Shown in pieces: positions 41,070 through 50,640 of a stretch of 64,000 bases of DNA. Within the stretch, counting starts at the first letter, position 1, and each line of letters begins with the position of its first letter. This stretch comes from Anaerolineales bacterium (GTDB lineage Bacteria > Chloroflexota > Anaerolineae > 4572-78 > J111). Under the pieces are notes generated by a model. That model saw only the letters and a list, made by a program, of their open reading frames with translations, searched no databases and was not told where the DNA came from. The position numbers and the translations under genes were made by a program. Location of the stretch: positions 124,001-188,000 of the forward strand of contig JABTUW010000007.1 of the NCBI GenBank assembly GCA_015075185.1, given 5' to 3'.

Positions 41070-42797
41070 ATGATGCGAACTTATTTGCAGATCAATCTCA
41101 AAACGCGCACCGTTGAAAAGGAAGAATTCCACGCCGAAGCTATTGTCAAAGCCGGACGTTATTTGATTGCCAAAACGTTACTGGAAAAGGGTCTGGCCAG
41201 GATTGACCCGCTTTCGCCCGAAAACCCCTTGATTTTTTCGGCGGGGCCGCTGGCCGGCACCAGTTTTTCCAATGCCAACCGCACCAGCGTCGGCTGCAAA
41301 AGCCCGCTGACCGGCGGCATTAAGGAATCTAACGGCGGCGGAACCTTTAGCTACGGCCTGGGCCAACTCCATCTGGCCGGTTTCACCCTGCATGATGTCT
41401 CCGACGACTGGGTGGTCATTCATCTCAGAAAAGATGGCACGATCAGCTTTGACGAGGCCGGCCCTTATCTGAAAAAGAATAACTTCGCTGTGGCCGACCT
41501 GCTGTATGAACGCTACGGGAAAAAAGTAGCCGTGGGTATCTGCGGCCCGGTGGGGGAGTACCAGGGGTTATTGGCCGGGATTGCCTTCAGCGACAGTGAT
41601 GGGCGCCCTTCGCGCTTGTCGGCGCGCGGCGGGGTGGGTGCGGTGATGGGCAGCAAACGGGTCAAAGCAATTGTGGTTGACCTGGACAAGATTCCGCAAC
41701 TGCACGACCGCAAAAAGAGTATGGGCAACATTCGGACCTATGCCCAAAAATTGCAGGCCGACCCGGCTGTGATGAATTTTTACAATGCCCTCGGCACGAT
41801 GGGCATGGCCGACGTAACCAACTATATGGGCGGCCTGCCGGTGCGTAACTTTAGCGGCGGCCAGTTTGCCGATACCGGCGCCGGGGAACCTTTTAAAATG
41901 GGGGCAGAGTATATCGGCGATTTGAACCGTTCCCGGGGCGGCAGCCAGACCCATGCCTGTATGCCTGGCTGCGTGATTCAGTGCAGCAATGTTTATTTTG
42001 ACCAAAACGGCCAGGAAGTCGTTTCTCCGGTGGAGTATGAAACGTTGGGCTTGTTAGGCACCAATTGTGGTATCAGCGACCCCGATGACCTGGCCGCTCT
42101 CAATCGCATAGCCAATGATTTGGGGATTGACACGATTGAAACCGGGGCGACTCTGGCTGTGTTGATGGAGGCGGGCTTAGCCCCCTTCGGCGATGTGGCC
42201 TGGATGAAATCCGCCCTCGAGGCAATCGGGGCCGGGACGCCTGAGGGACGCTTGTGGGCGCAGGGCACGGCCCGGGTCGGCCAGCATTATGGAGTCAAGC
42301 GCGTGCCGGTCATCAAAAAGCAGGCCATCAGCGCCTATGATCCCCGCGTCATCGAGGTGACTGGCATCAGCATGATGGTAACCGCTCAGGGCGCCGACCA
42401 CACCACCGGCAATGCGCCCCGCTTGAAGACCCGTTCTATGACACACGAGGAGATCATCAATGCCAGTCTGCGCGAGCAAATCCTGTCCGCTGCCACCGAC
42501 TCGCTGGGTCTGTGCATCTTTGGCCGCTCGGTGACTAATGTTGAAACGGAATTTATCGCCAACACTATCAACGATGCCCTCGGCACTGCGCTCAACGGAG
42601 ATTTCTTTTTTGAGTTAGGTCGGGAAACGCTGAAATTGGAATGGGAGTTCAACAAGCAGGCTGGCTTTACGGCCCAGGATGATGAGCTGCCAGCTTTCTT
42701 TTATGAGGAATCGCTGCCGCCGACCAACCATGTGGCCCGTTTTCACAGCCAGGATTTGGCCGAATTGTATGCCCGCCTCGATGAAGCCCGCCAGTAG
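41070..42797 (+). CDS. Aldehyde:ferredoxin oxidoreductase family protein
   Basis: About 575 residues from ATG 41070 (or 41073); the longer frame upstream runs through the tRNA and is rejected. The opening MMRTYLQINLKTRTVEKEEF, ENPLIFSAGPLAGTSFSNAN, and SRLSARGGVGAVMGSKRVKA are hallmarks of the tungsten/molybdenum AOR family. The cluster-binding Cys are in HACMPGCVIQCSN with a late Cys in DSLGLCIFG. These enzymes oxidise aldehydes (or related substrates) and reduce ferredoxin with a bis-pterin W or Mo cofactor and a 4Fe-4S cluster in the cytoplasm. No ferredoxin or cofactor gene is adjacent, so the substrate cannot be told. Confidence 0.9.
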   Translation: MMRTYLQINLKTRTVEKEEFHAEAIVKAGRYLIAKTLLEKGLARIDPLSPENPLIFSAGPLAGTSFSNANRTSVGCKSPLTGGIKESNGGGTFSYGLGQLHLAGFTLHDVSDDWVVIHLRKDGTISFDEAGPYLKKNNFAVADLLYERYGKKVAVGICGPVGEYQGLLAGIAFSDSDGRPSRLSARGGVGAVMGSKRVKAIVVDLDKIPQLHDRKKSMGNIRTYAQKLQADPAVMNFYNALGTMGMADVTNYMGGLPVRNFSGGQFADTGAGEPFKMGAEYIGDLNRSRGGSQTHACMPGCVIQCSNVYFDQNGQEVVSPVEYETLGLLGTNCGISDPDDLAALNRIANDLGIDTIETGATLAVLMEAGLAPFGDVAWMKSALEAIGAGTPEGRLWAQGTARVGQHYGVKRVPVIKKQAISAYDPRVIEVTGISMMVTAQGADHTTGNAPRLKTRSMTHEEIINASLREQILSAATDSLGLCIFGRSVTNVETEFIANTINDALGTALNGDFFFELGRETLKLEWEFNKQAGFTAQDDELPAFFYEESLPPTNHVARFHSQDLAELYARLDEARQ

Positions 42798-42843
42798 GAA
42801 GTATTTCACTTTTGGAATAGGATTTGAGCGGTAGCATCCTGTG

Positions 42844-42955
42844 TAGCCCTGAGTGAAACGAAGGGCGTATCGAAGGGTGCGATCCCGGCGATTAATCCTG
42901 GCTAACCCGCAGCCTTCGATACACGCTCCACTTCGTTCCGCGTTACTCAGGCTGC
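42844..42955. repeat. REP-like inverted repeat after the AOR gene
   Basis: Two arms, TAGCCCTGAGTGAAACGAAG through GTATCGAAGG (42845-42876) and CCTTCGATACACGCTCCACT through TTACTCAGGCTG (42913-42953), are imperfect reverse complements. Similar CCTTCGATACGC...ACTCAGG palindromes are widely dispersed in bacterial genomes. Probably an intergenic REP/MITE-like element; it may also end the AOR transcript. Confidence 0.7.
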
Positions 42956-43010
42956 TAGTTTTGAAATTCGCCCTAGACTGAAATGCTCGCGGACCAGTTG
43001 CTAACTTGTC

Positions 43011-43385
43011 CTACGGGTGCTGTCCAACCAGCAGGTGCTCCACTGTATTCAACAACTGGTCCTGAGTGAAAGGTTTTTGAATAAAATCATCAAATATCCA
43101 GCCTTCTTTCCCCGCCGCCGGGAGAGGCTCCTCTCCGCCCAGCAGGAGGATCCGGCTATCCGGCCAGACAGCCCGGATCGTTTGAGCCACCTCTAACCAC
43201 TCCTCCCCAAGGACGTTTTGATCCAGGAGCACCAGGTCAAAGTGCTGTTGCAGCAGCCGGCCCAGCGCCTTGAAGCTGTCCGCTGCTGTCGCCACTTGAA
43301 AATTTGCATACTCTGTTTCAAAGACGCGTTTTAGCAGGAAACGAAGTTCGGCTTCAGTTTCAATGATTAAAACACATTTTTGCAT
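43011..43385 (-). CDS. Stand-alone receiver-like protein with altered acidic pocket
   Basis: 124 residues from ATG 43385. The receiver fold is recognisable: CVLIIETEAELRFLLKRVFE, FDLVLLDQNVLGEEW (phosphoacceptor Asp kept), and DDFIQKPFTQDQLLN (conserved Lys). The usual Asp pair after strand 1 is Glu-x-Glu (IIETEAE), so metal binding and phosphorylation may be altered. No output domain. It lies alone between the AOR gene and a NarL-type pair, all minus strand. It could be a phosphate sink or protein-interaction receiver. Confidence 0.7.
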   Translation of the reverse strand: MQKCVLIIETEAELRFLLKRVFETEYANFQVATAADSFKALGRLLQQHFDLVLLDQNVLGEEWLEVAQTIRAVWPDSRILLLGGEEPLPAAGKEGWIFDDFIQKPFTQDQLLNTVEHLLVGQHP

Positions 43386-43696
43386 CACGAGCTAAAGCAC
43401 ACAACCCATACCCTTGCCGGCACAGGTAATAGAAATTCTTTCAGCGGGCAGCCGTCGGCGGTCTATTTTGGAGTCCGGCCTGATCTGGCCGGATGAAACA
43501 GAGTTTAATAAAAAGCCCTCCCGAAGACTAAAACATACCCCCTTGCCTTCAGGAGGGCAAGTTAAAAAGACCCTCCAAATATCCTTTAAGGGCGACAGCT
43601 TAAATGTACCAGAAATTGTTTTTCTTGTCTGTAGGAAATGGTAAACAGTTTAAGTCAAGAAAACTCAACGAGGAGAATAAGGCGCTTCTGGCGGGG
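43386..43696. other. Intergenic stretch with a hairpin
   Basis: No gene seen. CTTGCC and GGCAAG pair around TTCAGGAG at about 43541-43560, close to a CCCTCC/GGAGGG pairing, so this may be a small structured leader or terminator between the two minus-strand regulator genes. Nothing else recognised. Confidence 0.35.
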
Positions 43697-44347
43697 CTAT
43701 TCCAGCGAGATTAAACCGCGCTGGATGGCAAATTTGACCAAGCCGGGCAGGTCGCTAATGCCCAGCTTCTGCATCAGGCGGCTGCGGTAGGTATCTACCG
43801 TATTGGGGGAAATGGCCAAAACCTGGGCAATTTCGACGCTCGATTTACCCTCGACTACGAGCTGCAAGATTTCACGCTCGCGGGAGCTGAGGCGAGCCAG
43901 GGGATCTCGCCCCTCAAGAATTTCGGGCTGGCTCAGGTAAGTATTAATAACCGTGTCAATAATTTTCTGGCTCATGTAGCGCTGGCCGCTCTGAACAGCC
44001 CGGATGGCGTTAATGACCTCGCTGCCGGCTGCTGCTTTGAGCAGATAGCCGTTGGCCCCCGCCTGCAAGGCTTGAATAATATAGCTGCCGGTGGCGTGCA
44101 TCGAGAGAATAATAACCTGGGTTTCCGGGCAGGCGGCGCGGATTTGGCGCATCGCTTCGATCCCGTTCAAATCCGGCATGGCAATATCCAGGATGACCAC
44201 ATTTGGACAGTGCTGGTTAACCTGGTAGACAGCCTCACGCCCGTTGTCGGCGTCGCCGACGACCTGGAAATCGGACTGGGTTTCCAGGAGCAGGCGCAGG
44301 CCGTCTCGCACGACGGCATGGTCGTCAACCAGAAGAATGGTAATCAC
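43697..44347 (-). CDS. NarL/FixJ-family response regulator
   Basis: 216 residues. Receiver: ITILLVDDHAVVRDGLRLLL (acidic pair), NVVILDIAMPDLNG (phosphoacceptor), LLKAAAGSE (Lys). LuxR-type HTH: LSSREREILQLVVEGKSSVE, then SPNTVDTYRSRLMQKLGISD. It begins 17 bases after the stop of the kinase gene, so it is its cognate output. The target genes are not evident. Confidence 0.9.
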   Translation of the reverse strand: MITILLVDDHAVVRDGLRLLLETQSDFQVVGDADNGREAVYQVNQHCPNVVILDIAMPDLNGIEAMRQIRAACPETQVIILSMHATGSYIIQALQAGANGYLLKAAAGSEVINAIRAVQSGQRYMSQKIIDTVINTYLSQPEILEGRDPLARLSSREREILQLVVEGKSSVEIAQVLAISPNTVDTYRSRLMQKLGISDLPGLVKFAIQRGLISLE

Positions 44348-44363
44348 GGGTTTGCGTCCCGGT

Positions 44364-46055
44364 TCATAACTTTATCTCCACCATAACCTGGGTTCCCTGA
44401 GCGGGGCCGGAGTTGACCCAACAACGGCCGCCCACAGCTTCGGCCCGCTCGGCCATCGTCATCAAGCCCCACCTTGGCTGGCCGTTGGTCTCGGCTACGC
44501 TGGCCAACTTAAAGCCGCGGCCATTGTCGGCCACCACCATCCGCACGAGACCGTTCTTCTCTGACAGGGTGATCGTTACCTTGGCGGCCTGAGCATGCTT
44601 GGCCGCATTGTTCAGCGCCTCCTGGGCAATACGGAACAGGGTATTTTCAACCGGCCCGGGCAGACGAGACTGCCCTGTTCCATCTTCCTGCACGCTCAGG
44701 GTGAACCCGGCTCGCGCCGACAACTGCGCACCGTACCAGCGTAATGCGGCGACCAGCCCGTAATCATCCAGTACTGGCGGACGCAGGGTCGCCATAACGT
44801 TCCGAATGGTGACGGCCGTCTCCTCAACCAGAGCCAGCGAGTCATCCAGGCGCGCTTTAACCAGGTCCGTTCCCGCTGGCGTCTCGGCCAGCCGCGCCCA
44901 AATGATGTTCAGATTGAGGTCCAGGGCGGTCAACTTCTGGCCCACTTGGTCGTGCAGTTCCCTGGCCAGTTGCCGGCGTTCGGCCTCCTGCACTTCGGCC
45001 AGGCGCTGGCTCAGTGCCCGGAGATGTTCCCGCTGCTGGCGGATCTGTTCCAACAAACGGCTCTTTTCCTCCTCAACTTGTTTGCGCTCGGTAATGTTAA
45101 CGTGGGAAACAACCGCGCCCCCCCACTCGTAAGCCAGGGGAGTAGCATAGAGGGTGAACCAGTAACTCTCGCTGGGGGAGGGGCAGGGATATTCCAGGGT
45201 AAAGATGCCTTGGGAGCCGTCTAAGACCGCCTCAATTCCGGCCAGGGCCGCCTGGGCCAGGAGATCTCCTGAGGCCCGGCGGCAGACGTCCAGATAATTG
45301 ACCCCCACCCCGGTATGGAGCAGCTCTGGATCGCCGTTGGCTTTGGCAAAGCGTTCCCAGCCCTCGTTGACGGCGACAATAATGCCTTCTTTGTCCAGCA
45401 CAGCAATGTGGACATCCAGGGAATTTAAGATGGCCCGGTTGAAAGCCTCGCTGGCTCGCAACGCCACCTCCGCCTGCTTGGCTGCCGTCATATCCCGCAG
45501 CAGCCAGCGCAGGTTGACCAATTTCCCTCTGGTGTTGTACTTGGGGGCAACGGTTAAAAGGGTGAGGAAGAAGGGAGCTTGGCGCGGCTTTAAATGAACT
45601 TCCCAGGTCTGGCCGGGAAACTCCGGCAGCCGCTGCGACCGCAGTTGGGCCAGGCGTTTCAGAAAAGCGGGGTGTTCGTCCAGCCCGATATAGACAAGCA
45701 GCGGTTTGCCCACCAGATAAGCCGGGGCAACTTGCAGCAGATTGGCCGCCGCGTAATTGGCCTCCTTAATGATCCCGTGCGGGTCGGTCACCAGGTAGCC
45801 ATCGGGGGCAAAATCGAAGAATTCCCGGTAACGCTCGCGTTCAGTCTCCAGGGTCTGGTGGAGCGTCTGTAACTCATCATTTTGCTGGGACAGTTCTTCC
45901 TCGGCCGCCTGGAGTTCATGCAAAATAAGCGAGAGTTCAGCCACAGCGTGGGGCAGCAATTCCTTCAAAGCTGCCGGTGACTCGTCGGTAGATTGCTGCA
46001 GAGATGCCAGCCGCTCCAGGAGGGCTTCTACCTGATCGAAGCCTTTCCTCTTCAT
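44364..46055 (-). CDS. Cytoplasmic PAS-domain histidine kinase (NarX-type)
   Basis: About 563 residues from ATG 46055; the TTG just before is less likely. There is no membrane segment. An N-terminal coiled coil (LSLILHELQAAEEELSQQND) leads to PAS1 (EFFDFAPDGYLVTDPHGIIK) and PAS2 (FNRAILNSLDVHIAVLDKEG). HisKA_3 is ERRQLARELHDQVGQKL, and HATPase motifs are FRIAQEALNNAAKHA, VVADNGRGF and GLMTMAERAEAVGG. It probably senses a cytoplasmic redox or small-molecule cue through PAS and signals to the regulator just downstream. Confidence 0.9.
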   Translation of the reverse strand: MKRKGFDQVEALLERLASLQQSTDESPAALKELLPHAVAELSLILHELQAAEEELSQQNDELQTLHQTLETERERYREFFDFAPDGYLVTDPHGIIKEANYAAANLLQVAPAYLVGKPLLVYIGLDEHPAFLKRLAQLRSQRLPEFPGQTWEVHLKPRQAPFFLTLLTVAPKYNTRGKLVNLRWLLRDMTAAKQAEVALRASEAFNRAILNSLDVHIAVLDKEGIIVAVNEGWERFAKANGDPELLHTGVGVNYLDVCRRASGDLLAQAALAGIEAVLDGSQGIFTLEYPCPSPSESYWFTLYATPLAYEWGGAVVSHVNITERKQVEEEKSRLLEQIRQQREHLRALSQRLAEVQEAERRQLARELHDQVGQKLTALDLNLNIIWARLAETPAGTDLVKARLDDSLALVEETAVTIRNVMATLRPPVLDDYGLVAALRWYGAQLSARAGFTLSVQEDGTGQSRLPGPVENTLFRIAQEALNNAAKHAQAAKVTITLSEKNGLVRMVVADNGRGFKLASVAETNGQPRWGLMTMAERAEAVGGRCWVNSGPAQGTQVMVEIKL

Positions 46056-46383
46056 CAATCGTCTCTTTCGACAAGACCAAAATCGCCTGTTCGAACTATA
46101 ACCCTATCAAGCTGGCCTGTCAAACAATTTGACCGGACACAACTCTTACCCCTCTGGATCATCCTTCGGCTTCACTGGGCCGAAGGTGAGAAATTCCCGG
46201 AGCGCCGCTGAGATGGTCCAGAACTTTTTATACTTCCGTAAGATTTTGGTTAGGTCCTTGTAATAAACAGGGCCTATAGTGTTTATCAAACTAACTGTGT
46301 AACAAAATGGATTGGTTGAGAGACTAATCGCTGTTGAGCGTTTATAAGGTTTTGAATTATTCTATTGTGAAAGGTATACTCTT

Positions 46384-46971
46384 ATGAAAAATCAGTTATG
46401 GTTTGTTGTCGTTGGTATTGTGGGCCTGGCGCTGGTGGCTCCGGTCGCCTGGTACCTGGCTTCGCCGCTGTTCGTCAATAAAGTGGTCGAGGAGGAGTTC
46501 CCGGCTCAAATTTCCAACTCCGCTGAGGCGGAGCAAAGGTCCGCGGAAGAGGATAAGGCAAGCAAAAGTAAAGTCGTCGCAGCGGCGGCGGATATGCCGG
46601 AGGCGGTGGCCAACAAGGAACCGGTATTGGTGCTGGCAGGCCAATTTAAGGATGGGGACAGCTTTCACAAAGGCTCCGGGCAAGCAGCGCTTTATCAATT
46701 ACCCGACGGTTTGCATGTGCTGCGCTTTGAGGATTTTGCGGCTACCAACGGGCCGGATTTGCATGTGATCCTGTCCAGCCATCCGGCCCCCACCAGCAGC
46801 GACGAAGTGATGCAGGGTCATCTCGATCTCGGCTCTTTGAAGGGTAACATCGGCAGCCAAAATTACGCCCTTCCAGCCGGAACCGATGTGTCGCAGTTCA
46901 AGAGTGTTATTATCTACTGCCAGCCTTTCCGGGTTATTTTTGCGACGGCGGCGTTGAGTGATAGTCAGTAA
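46384..46971 (+). CDS. DM13-domain membrane-anchored protein
   Basis: 195 residues, with GAAAGG upstream. The N-terminal helix MKNQLWFVVVGIVGLALVAP anchors it. A charged, low-complexity linker (about 40-75) follows. The DM13 domain begins VLVLAGQFKDGDSFHKGSGQ and includes RFEDFAATNGPDLHVILSSH and VIIYCQPFRVIFATA, with the conserved late Cys. DM13 domains are thought to be redox-active or electron-transfer-related. The molybdoprotein-like gene begins 11 bases downstream, so they form a two-gene operon, perhaps acting together outside the membrane. Confidence 0.85.
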   Translation: MKNQLWFVVVGIVGLALVAPVAWYLASPLFVNKVVEEEFPAQISNSAEAEQRSAEEDKASKSKVVAAAADMPEAVANKEPVLVLAGQFKDGDSFHKGSGQAALYQLPDGLHVLRFEDFAATNGPDLHVILSSHPAPTSSDEVMQGHLDLGSLKGNIGSQNYALPAGTDVSQFKSVIIYCQPFRVIFATAALSDSQ

Positions 46972-46982
46972 TCAGAAAGGAT

Positions 46983-47627
46983 ATGAGGATGTTTTTTAAG
47001 CGGAAAGATGCTCAGGATCAAATGGCTATGGAAAAGAAACTCCCGCCCGGCCAATCGCTGACCCAGAAGTGGCCGGTGCTGCATGTGGGCAATATCCCCC
47101 GGTTTGACCCGCAGACGTGGGATTTTTATATGTGGGGGCTGGTCAAGCAGCCCAAACGCTTCACCTGGGCCGAGTTTAGCTCGCTGCCAACGGTAGAGCA
47201 AGTTTCTGATATGCACTGCGTGACCCGCTGGAGCAAATTTGAGAGCACCTTTGAAGGTATTCCTGTGGCCGAGGTAATGAAGCATGTCGAACTGCTGCCG
47301 GAGGCCAAGTATGTCATGGTCCACGCCGACCCGGGCTACACGACCAACCTGCCCCTGGACGAGTTTTTGGATGACGACGTGATGTTTGTTCTCAAGTACG
47401 AAGGGCAGCCGCTCGCGCCGGAACACGGCTACCCGGTGCGGTTGTTGGTCCCCAAGTTGTATCTATGGAAGAGCGCCAAATGGGTGCGCGGACTGGAATT
47501 TCTACCTGAAAATGAGCCGGGGTTCTGGGAGCAGTATGGCTATCACATGCATGGCGATCCCTGGAAAGAGGAACGTTTTGGCGGCTTTGTGGTGAATACC
47601 ATGCAAAAGGTGCGTTCGGGGCGGTAA
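46983..47627 (+). CDS. Sulfite oxidase-like molybdopterin-dependent oxidoreductase
   Basis: 214 residues. PRFDPQTWDFYMWGLVKQPK, VSDMHCVTRWSKFESTFEGI (the Cys that ligates Mo) and HADPGYTTNLPLDEFLDDDV, then GYPVRLLVPKLYLWKSAKWV, match the single-domain YedY/YuiH-like branch. There is no clear signal peptide, so its place in the cell is uncertain. It probably reduces or oxidises a small oxo compound. It is the second gene of the DM13 operon; a hairpin and a terminator follow. Confidence 0.85.
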   Translation: MRMFFKRKDAQDQMAMEKKLPPGQSLTQKWPVLHVGNIPRFDPQTWDFYMWGLVKQPKRFTWAEFSSLPTVEQVSDMHCVTRWSKFESTFEGIPVAEVMKHVELLPEAKYVMVHADPGYTTNLPLDEFLDDDVMFVLKYEGQPLAPEHGYPVRLLVPKLYLWKSAKWVRGLEFLPENEPGFWEQYGYHMHGDPWKEERFGGFVVNTMQKVRSGR

Positions 47628-47650
47628 AAACCCATCAATTTAATCTGGTT

Positions 47651-47691
47651 AATCTGGTTCCCACGCTTCGCGTCAGTTTGGGAACCAGATT
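47651..47691. repeat. REP-like hairpin
   Basis: AATCTGGTTCCCA (47651-47663) and TGGGAACCAGATT (47679-47691) are perfect 13-base inverted repeats around CGCTTCGCGTCAGTT. GGTTCCCACGC...GGGAACC units of this kind recur in many genomes as dispersed palindromes. Confidence 0.7.
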
Positions 47692-47733
47692 ATGGTTATC
47701 AATCTAAGTTTGTGAAGTAGCTTGCACGTAACC

Positions 47734-47760
47734 AAAAAGGGCCTTAAAAAGCCCTTTTTT
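47734..47760 (+). terminator. Rho-independent terminator after the sulfite oxidase-like gene
   Basis: AAAAAGGGC, loop CTTAAAAA, GCCCTTTTTT: stem of GC plus A-T pairs with T-run. The stretch 47761-48159 beyond it holds no gene I can support; it contains AT-rich possible promoter sequence for the kinase at 48160. Confidence 0.8.
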
Positions 47761-48159
47761 GATTGTCTGGAAGGCCAAGCTTTCTTGACCAATTCTGGCT
47801 AGAGTCAAACCGAATTCAAATTTTTTTCTAACCGTTTTTATATTTTTTCATGGTAAACTTACGGAGCATTAGTATTTTCTGTTGCGGTTAAATTGAGTAC
47901 TGGGGCTGAGATGCGGTAAAATTTTAGGTTGACAATGACCCTACCTATGATACAATTAATAAGGGATAGTCAATTTTCGCTTCCATTCCTTATGTTTACG
48001 ACCTGACCCGAGCGCAGTAATAACTTGGCCCTGCGGCGCGATCCCATCAGTTTTTAAGAGAGGTTGGCCGAGTTACTTTCCCAGGAGCGACAAATTGATG
48101 ATTACGATTGAGGACAGAGTTGCCCCCACCTGGTTGGGCTAACGATAGTAGCCATAATT

Positions 48160-50625
48160 GTGCTTATGCCTGGACCCATGCGAAGGCTTTTAAACTACTT
48201 TAACTCGCGTATACGCTTTAAGATTATCCTGCCCTATGCGCTGCTGACGCTCATGATCGCCATTATTGGGGTGTATCTGAGCACCAGCCTGGTGGCCGGC
48301 TCCTTGCAGGAGCGGTTTACCCGGCAGTTGATTGAGGCCGGCAGCGTTGTCGCCGACGGGCTGGCCCGCCGGGAGCAGGCGCACCTCTCCGGCTTAAATG
48401 CTATTGCTTTTACCGAAGGCATTGACGCAGCCATCCTCGACGGCACTCCCGATAAGATCAAAAACCTGGTGTTTCCCCTGGTCGTGACCAATAACCTGGA
48501 CCGGGTGGATATAGTTGACCTGGAGGGGCGGCAACTGCTGGAAATTCACCGCCCGCCGGACAAGACCAATGTTGAAGACTATGCCACTTCATTCGGGGCA
48601 GACCTGTCGGATTTGACGGTTGTCAATAAGGTGATCAGCGGGGTCATTGACGAAAAGGGGGACAAATACGTTACCCTGGCCAGGATAGACGACAATGAAT
48701 TGTTCATCACCGTTGGGCCGGTCAGGCAGGACGATAAGGTTATCGGGGCGATCCTGGTCAGTAGCTATGTGCCGGCCCAGTTGGAGACCCTGGCTAAGGC
48801 CACTTTTGCCGATGTGAGCCTGTATGATCTGCAAGGCAAGCTCTTGGGGACCACCTTGAGCTTAGGCGGGCCGGTGACCGTGAATGCCCTGGCGGTAGAT
48901 GAACTCGAGCGGCGAAAGTTGCTGACCGAAGGGAGTGAGGCCAGCCTGCGCCGTTCAATTGATCTGCGCGGGCGCAAGTATGATTTGCTCTTTGGCGTGT
49001 TTCGGGCCAGGGGAGAGCCGTTGGGCTTTTATTCGGTAGCTTTGCAAAGGGCTACGATTGACACCTACGGCACCACCGCCCGCAATTACATGGTGCTGAT
49101 CTTTGCGACAGGGTTGCTCCTGGTCTTTGGCATCGGCTATTTTATGGCGAACGCTATTACGGGCCGCTTACAGCATTTGATGGAAAATGCGATGGCGGTA
49201 GCCGGGGGTGATTTTAGCCGGCGGACCCAGCTCCACTCCGACGACGAGATCGGTTCGCTGGCCACCTCGCTTGACCATATGACCGTTAGTTTGGCCAGCT
49301 ATACCAGCGCCCTGCAAAAACGTATTGAGGAATTAACCGCACTGTATGAAGGCAGCACGGCCGTTACGGTCAAATCGGGGCTGAACCTGGAGCACGTTTT
49401 GCAGGCGGTCACAAGCAGTGTCAAAGAGGTGATTCGCGGGACGGATCAGGTCATTGTGCATCTGGTGGATGAAAGCGGCCGGTTGCTAACGCCGCGCGCT
49501 TCATCGGCAGAGGATCTGGACAATTTACCAAGCCTGGCTTTTGACGAAAAAGGGCCGCTGCGGGATATCCTGGCGGCAGCCAAACCTCTGGCTGTTCACC
49601 TGTCCGATCTTGGCGCTCATTCGTTGAACGGTACTTTTTTGAAGGAAGGAAGTTCACCGGCGATGATCGCGCCTTTGATTGCCGGGCAAGAAGTTGTCGG
49701 TATGCTGACCCTGACCCCCGACGAAACTTACCCGCAGGTTGAGCTGATGGAAGAAGATAACGAGCGGCTTTTGGGGACAATGGCTAATCAGGCCGCGATT
49801 GCCATTAAGAATGCCCAGCTCTTCGAGGCGACGCAGCGGGCTTATGAGGAACTGCGCAAATTGGATGACTTAAAGACCCAATTTATCAACATTGCCGCCC
49901 ACGAGTTGCGCACCCCGCTGGGAGCCATGATGGGCTATGCCAGTTATGCCGAAAAACGCGCCCCGGAGAAACTCCGCAAATCTATGCGTTTTATGGTTGC
50001 CAGCACCGTGCGCATGCGGACTATGGTTGACGCGATGTTGACCATTCAGCGCCTGGATGCCGGCACCGCTTTTCTGCGAGTATCTACCATGGATATTCGG
50101 GATGTGATTAACAAGGTGGTGACCGATTTTGAAGCGATGGCCGAACTGGAGGGACATACCCTGGAAGTCACGCTGGCCGACAATCTGCCGCTCATCCAGG
50201 CCGATGCTGAAAAAGTGGGTTTAATCTTATCAAACCTGTTATCCAATGCTATCAAATTCACCCCCGAGGGGGGGCGGATTGAGGTGGCGGCTCAGAATTA
50301 CCTTAAAGGGGTCCTGGTCAGCGTGCGTGATAACGGGGGGGGAATTGCCCCGGCCGATCAGGAGCGCATTTTTGACCGTTTCTACCAGGCCCGGGTCAAT
50401 CATATTGCCGGGCACGGGGGTATTGGCCTGGGCTTAACCATTGTCAAACAACTGGTTGAATTGCATGAAGGGCAAGTGTGGGTCGAGAGCGAAGTCGGCA
50501 AAGGGACCACGTTTTTCTTCACCCTGCCCCAAGAGACGCCGCTGTCTGAGATGGCGGCCCAACCTGGAGCAACCAATCTGTCCTTGCATAAAAGGATGGA
50601 AGAATTGTTGTTAGAGATTCCTTAG
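48160..50625 (+). CDS. Membrane sensor histidine kinase (Cache-like, HAMP, GAF)
   Basis: 821 residues from GTG 48160; ATG 48166 or 48178 are alternatives. Membrane helix 1 is IILPYALLTLMIAIIGVYLS and helix 2 YMVLIFATGLLLVFGIGYFM (about 305-325). A Cache-like extracytoplasmic sensor of about 250 residues lies between them. HAMP, GAF (ELTALYEGSTAVTVKSGLNL onward) and a coiled coil follow. HisKA has AAHELRTPLGAMMGYASYAE. HATPase shows LLSNAIKFTPEGGRI, VRDNGGGIAP and GIGLGLTIVKQLVELHEG. All catalytic boxes are present. Next to it are a PKD-repeat protein and a receiver protein in the same direction, probably one surface-sensing unit. Confidence 0.9.
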   Translation: MLMPGPMRRLLNYFNSRIRFKIILPYALLTLMIAIIGVYLSTSLVAGSLQERFTRQLIEAGSVVADGLARREQAHLSGLNAIAFTEGIDAAILDGTPDKIKNLVFPLVVTNNLDRVDIVDLEGRQLLEIHRPPDKTNVEDYATSFGADLSDLTVVNKVISGVIDEKGDKYVTLARIDDNELFITVGPVRQDDKVIGAILVSSYVPAQLETLAKATFADVSLYDLQGKLLGTTLSLGGPVTVNALAVDELERRKLLTEGSEASLRRSIDLRGRKYDLLFGVFRARGEPLGFYSVALQRATIDTYGTTARNYMVLIFATGLLLVFGIGYFMANAITGRLQHLMENAMAVAGGDFSRRTQLHSDDEIGSLATSLDHMTVSLASYTSALQKRIEELTALYEGSTAVTVKSGLNLEHVLQAVTSSVKEVIRGTDQVIVHLVDESGRLLTPRASSAEDLDNLPSLAFDEKGPLRDILAAAKPLAVHLSDLGAHSLNGTFLKEGSSPAMIAPLIAGQEVVGMLTLTPDETYPQVELMEEDNERLLGTMANQAAIAIKNAQLFEATQRAYEELRKLDDLKTQFINIAAHELRTPLGAMMGYASYAEKRAPEKLRKSMRFMVASTVRMRTMVDAMLTIQRLDAGTAFLRVSTMDIRDVINKVVTDFEAMAELEGHTLEVTLADNLPLIQADAEKVGLILSNLLSNAIKFTPEGGRIEVAAQNYLKGVLVSVRDNGGGIAPADQERIFDRFYQARVNHIAGHGGIGLGLTIVKQLVELHEGQVWVESEVGKGTTFFFTLPQETPLSEMAAQPGATNLSLHKRMEELLLEIP

Positions 50626-50640
50626 AATATGTGAGTAGTG

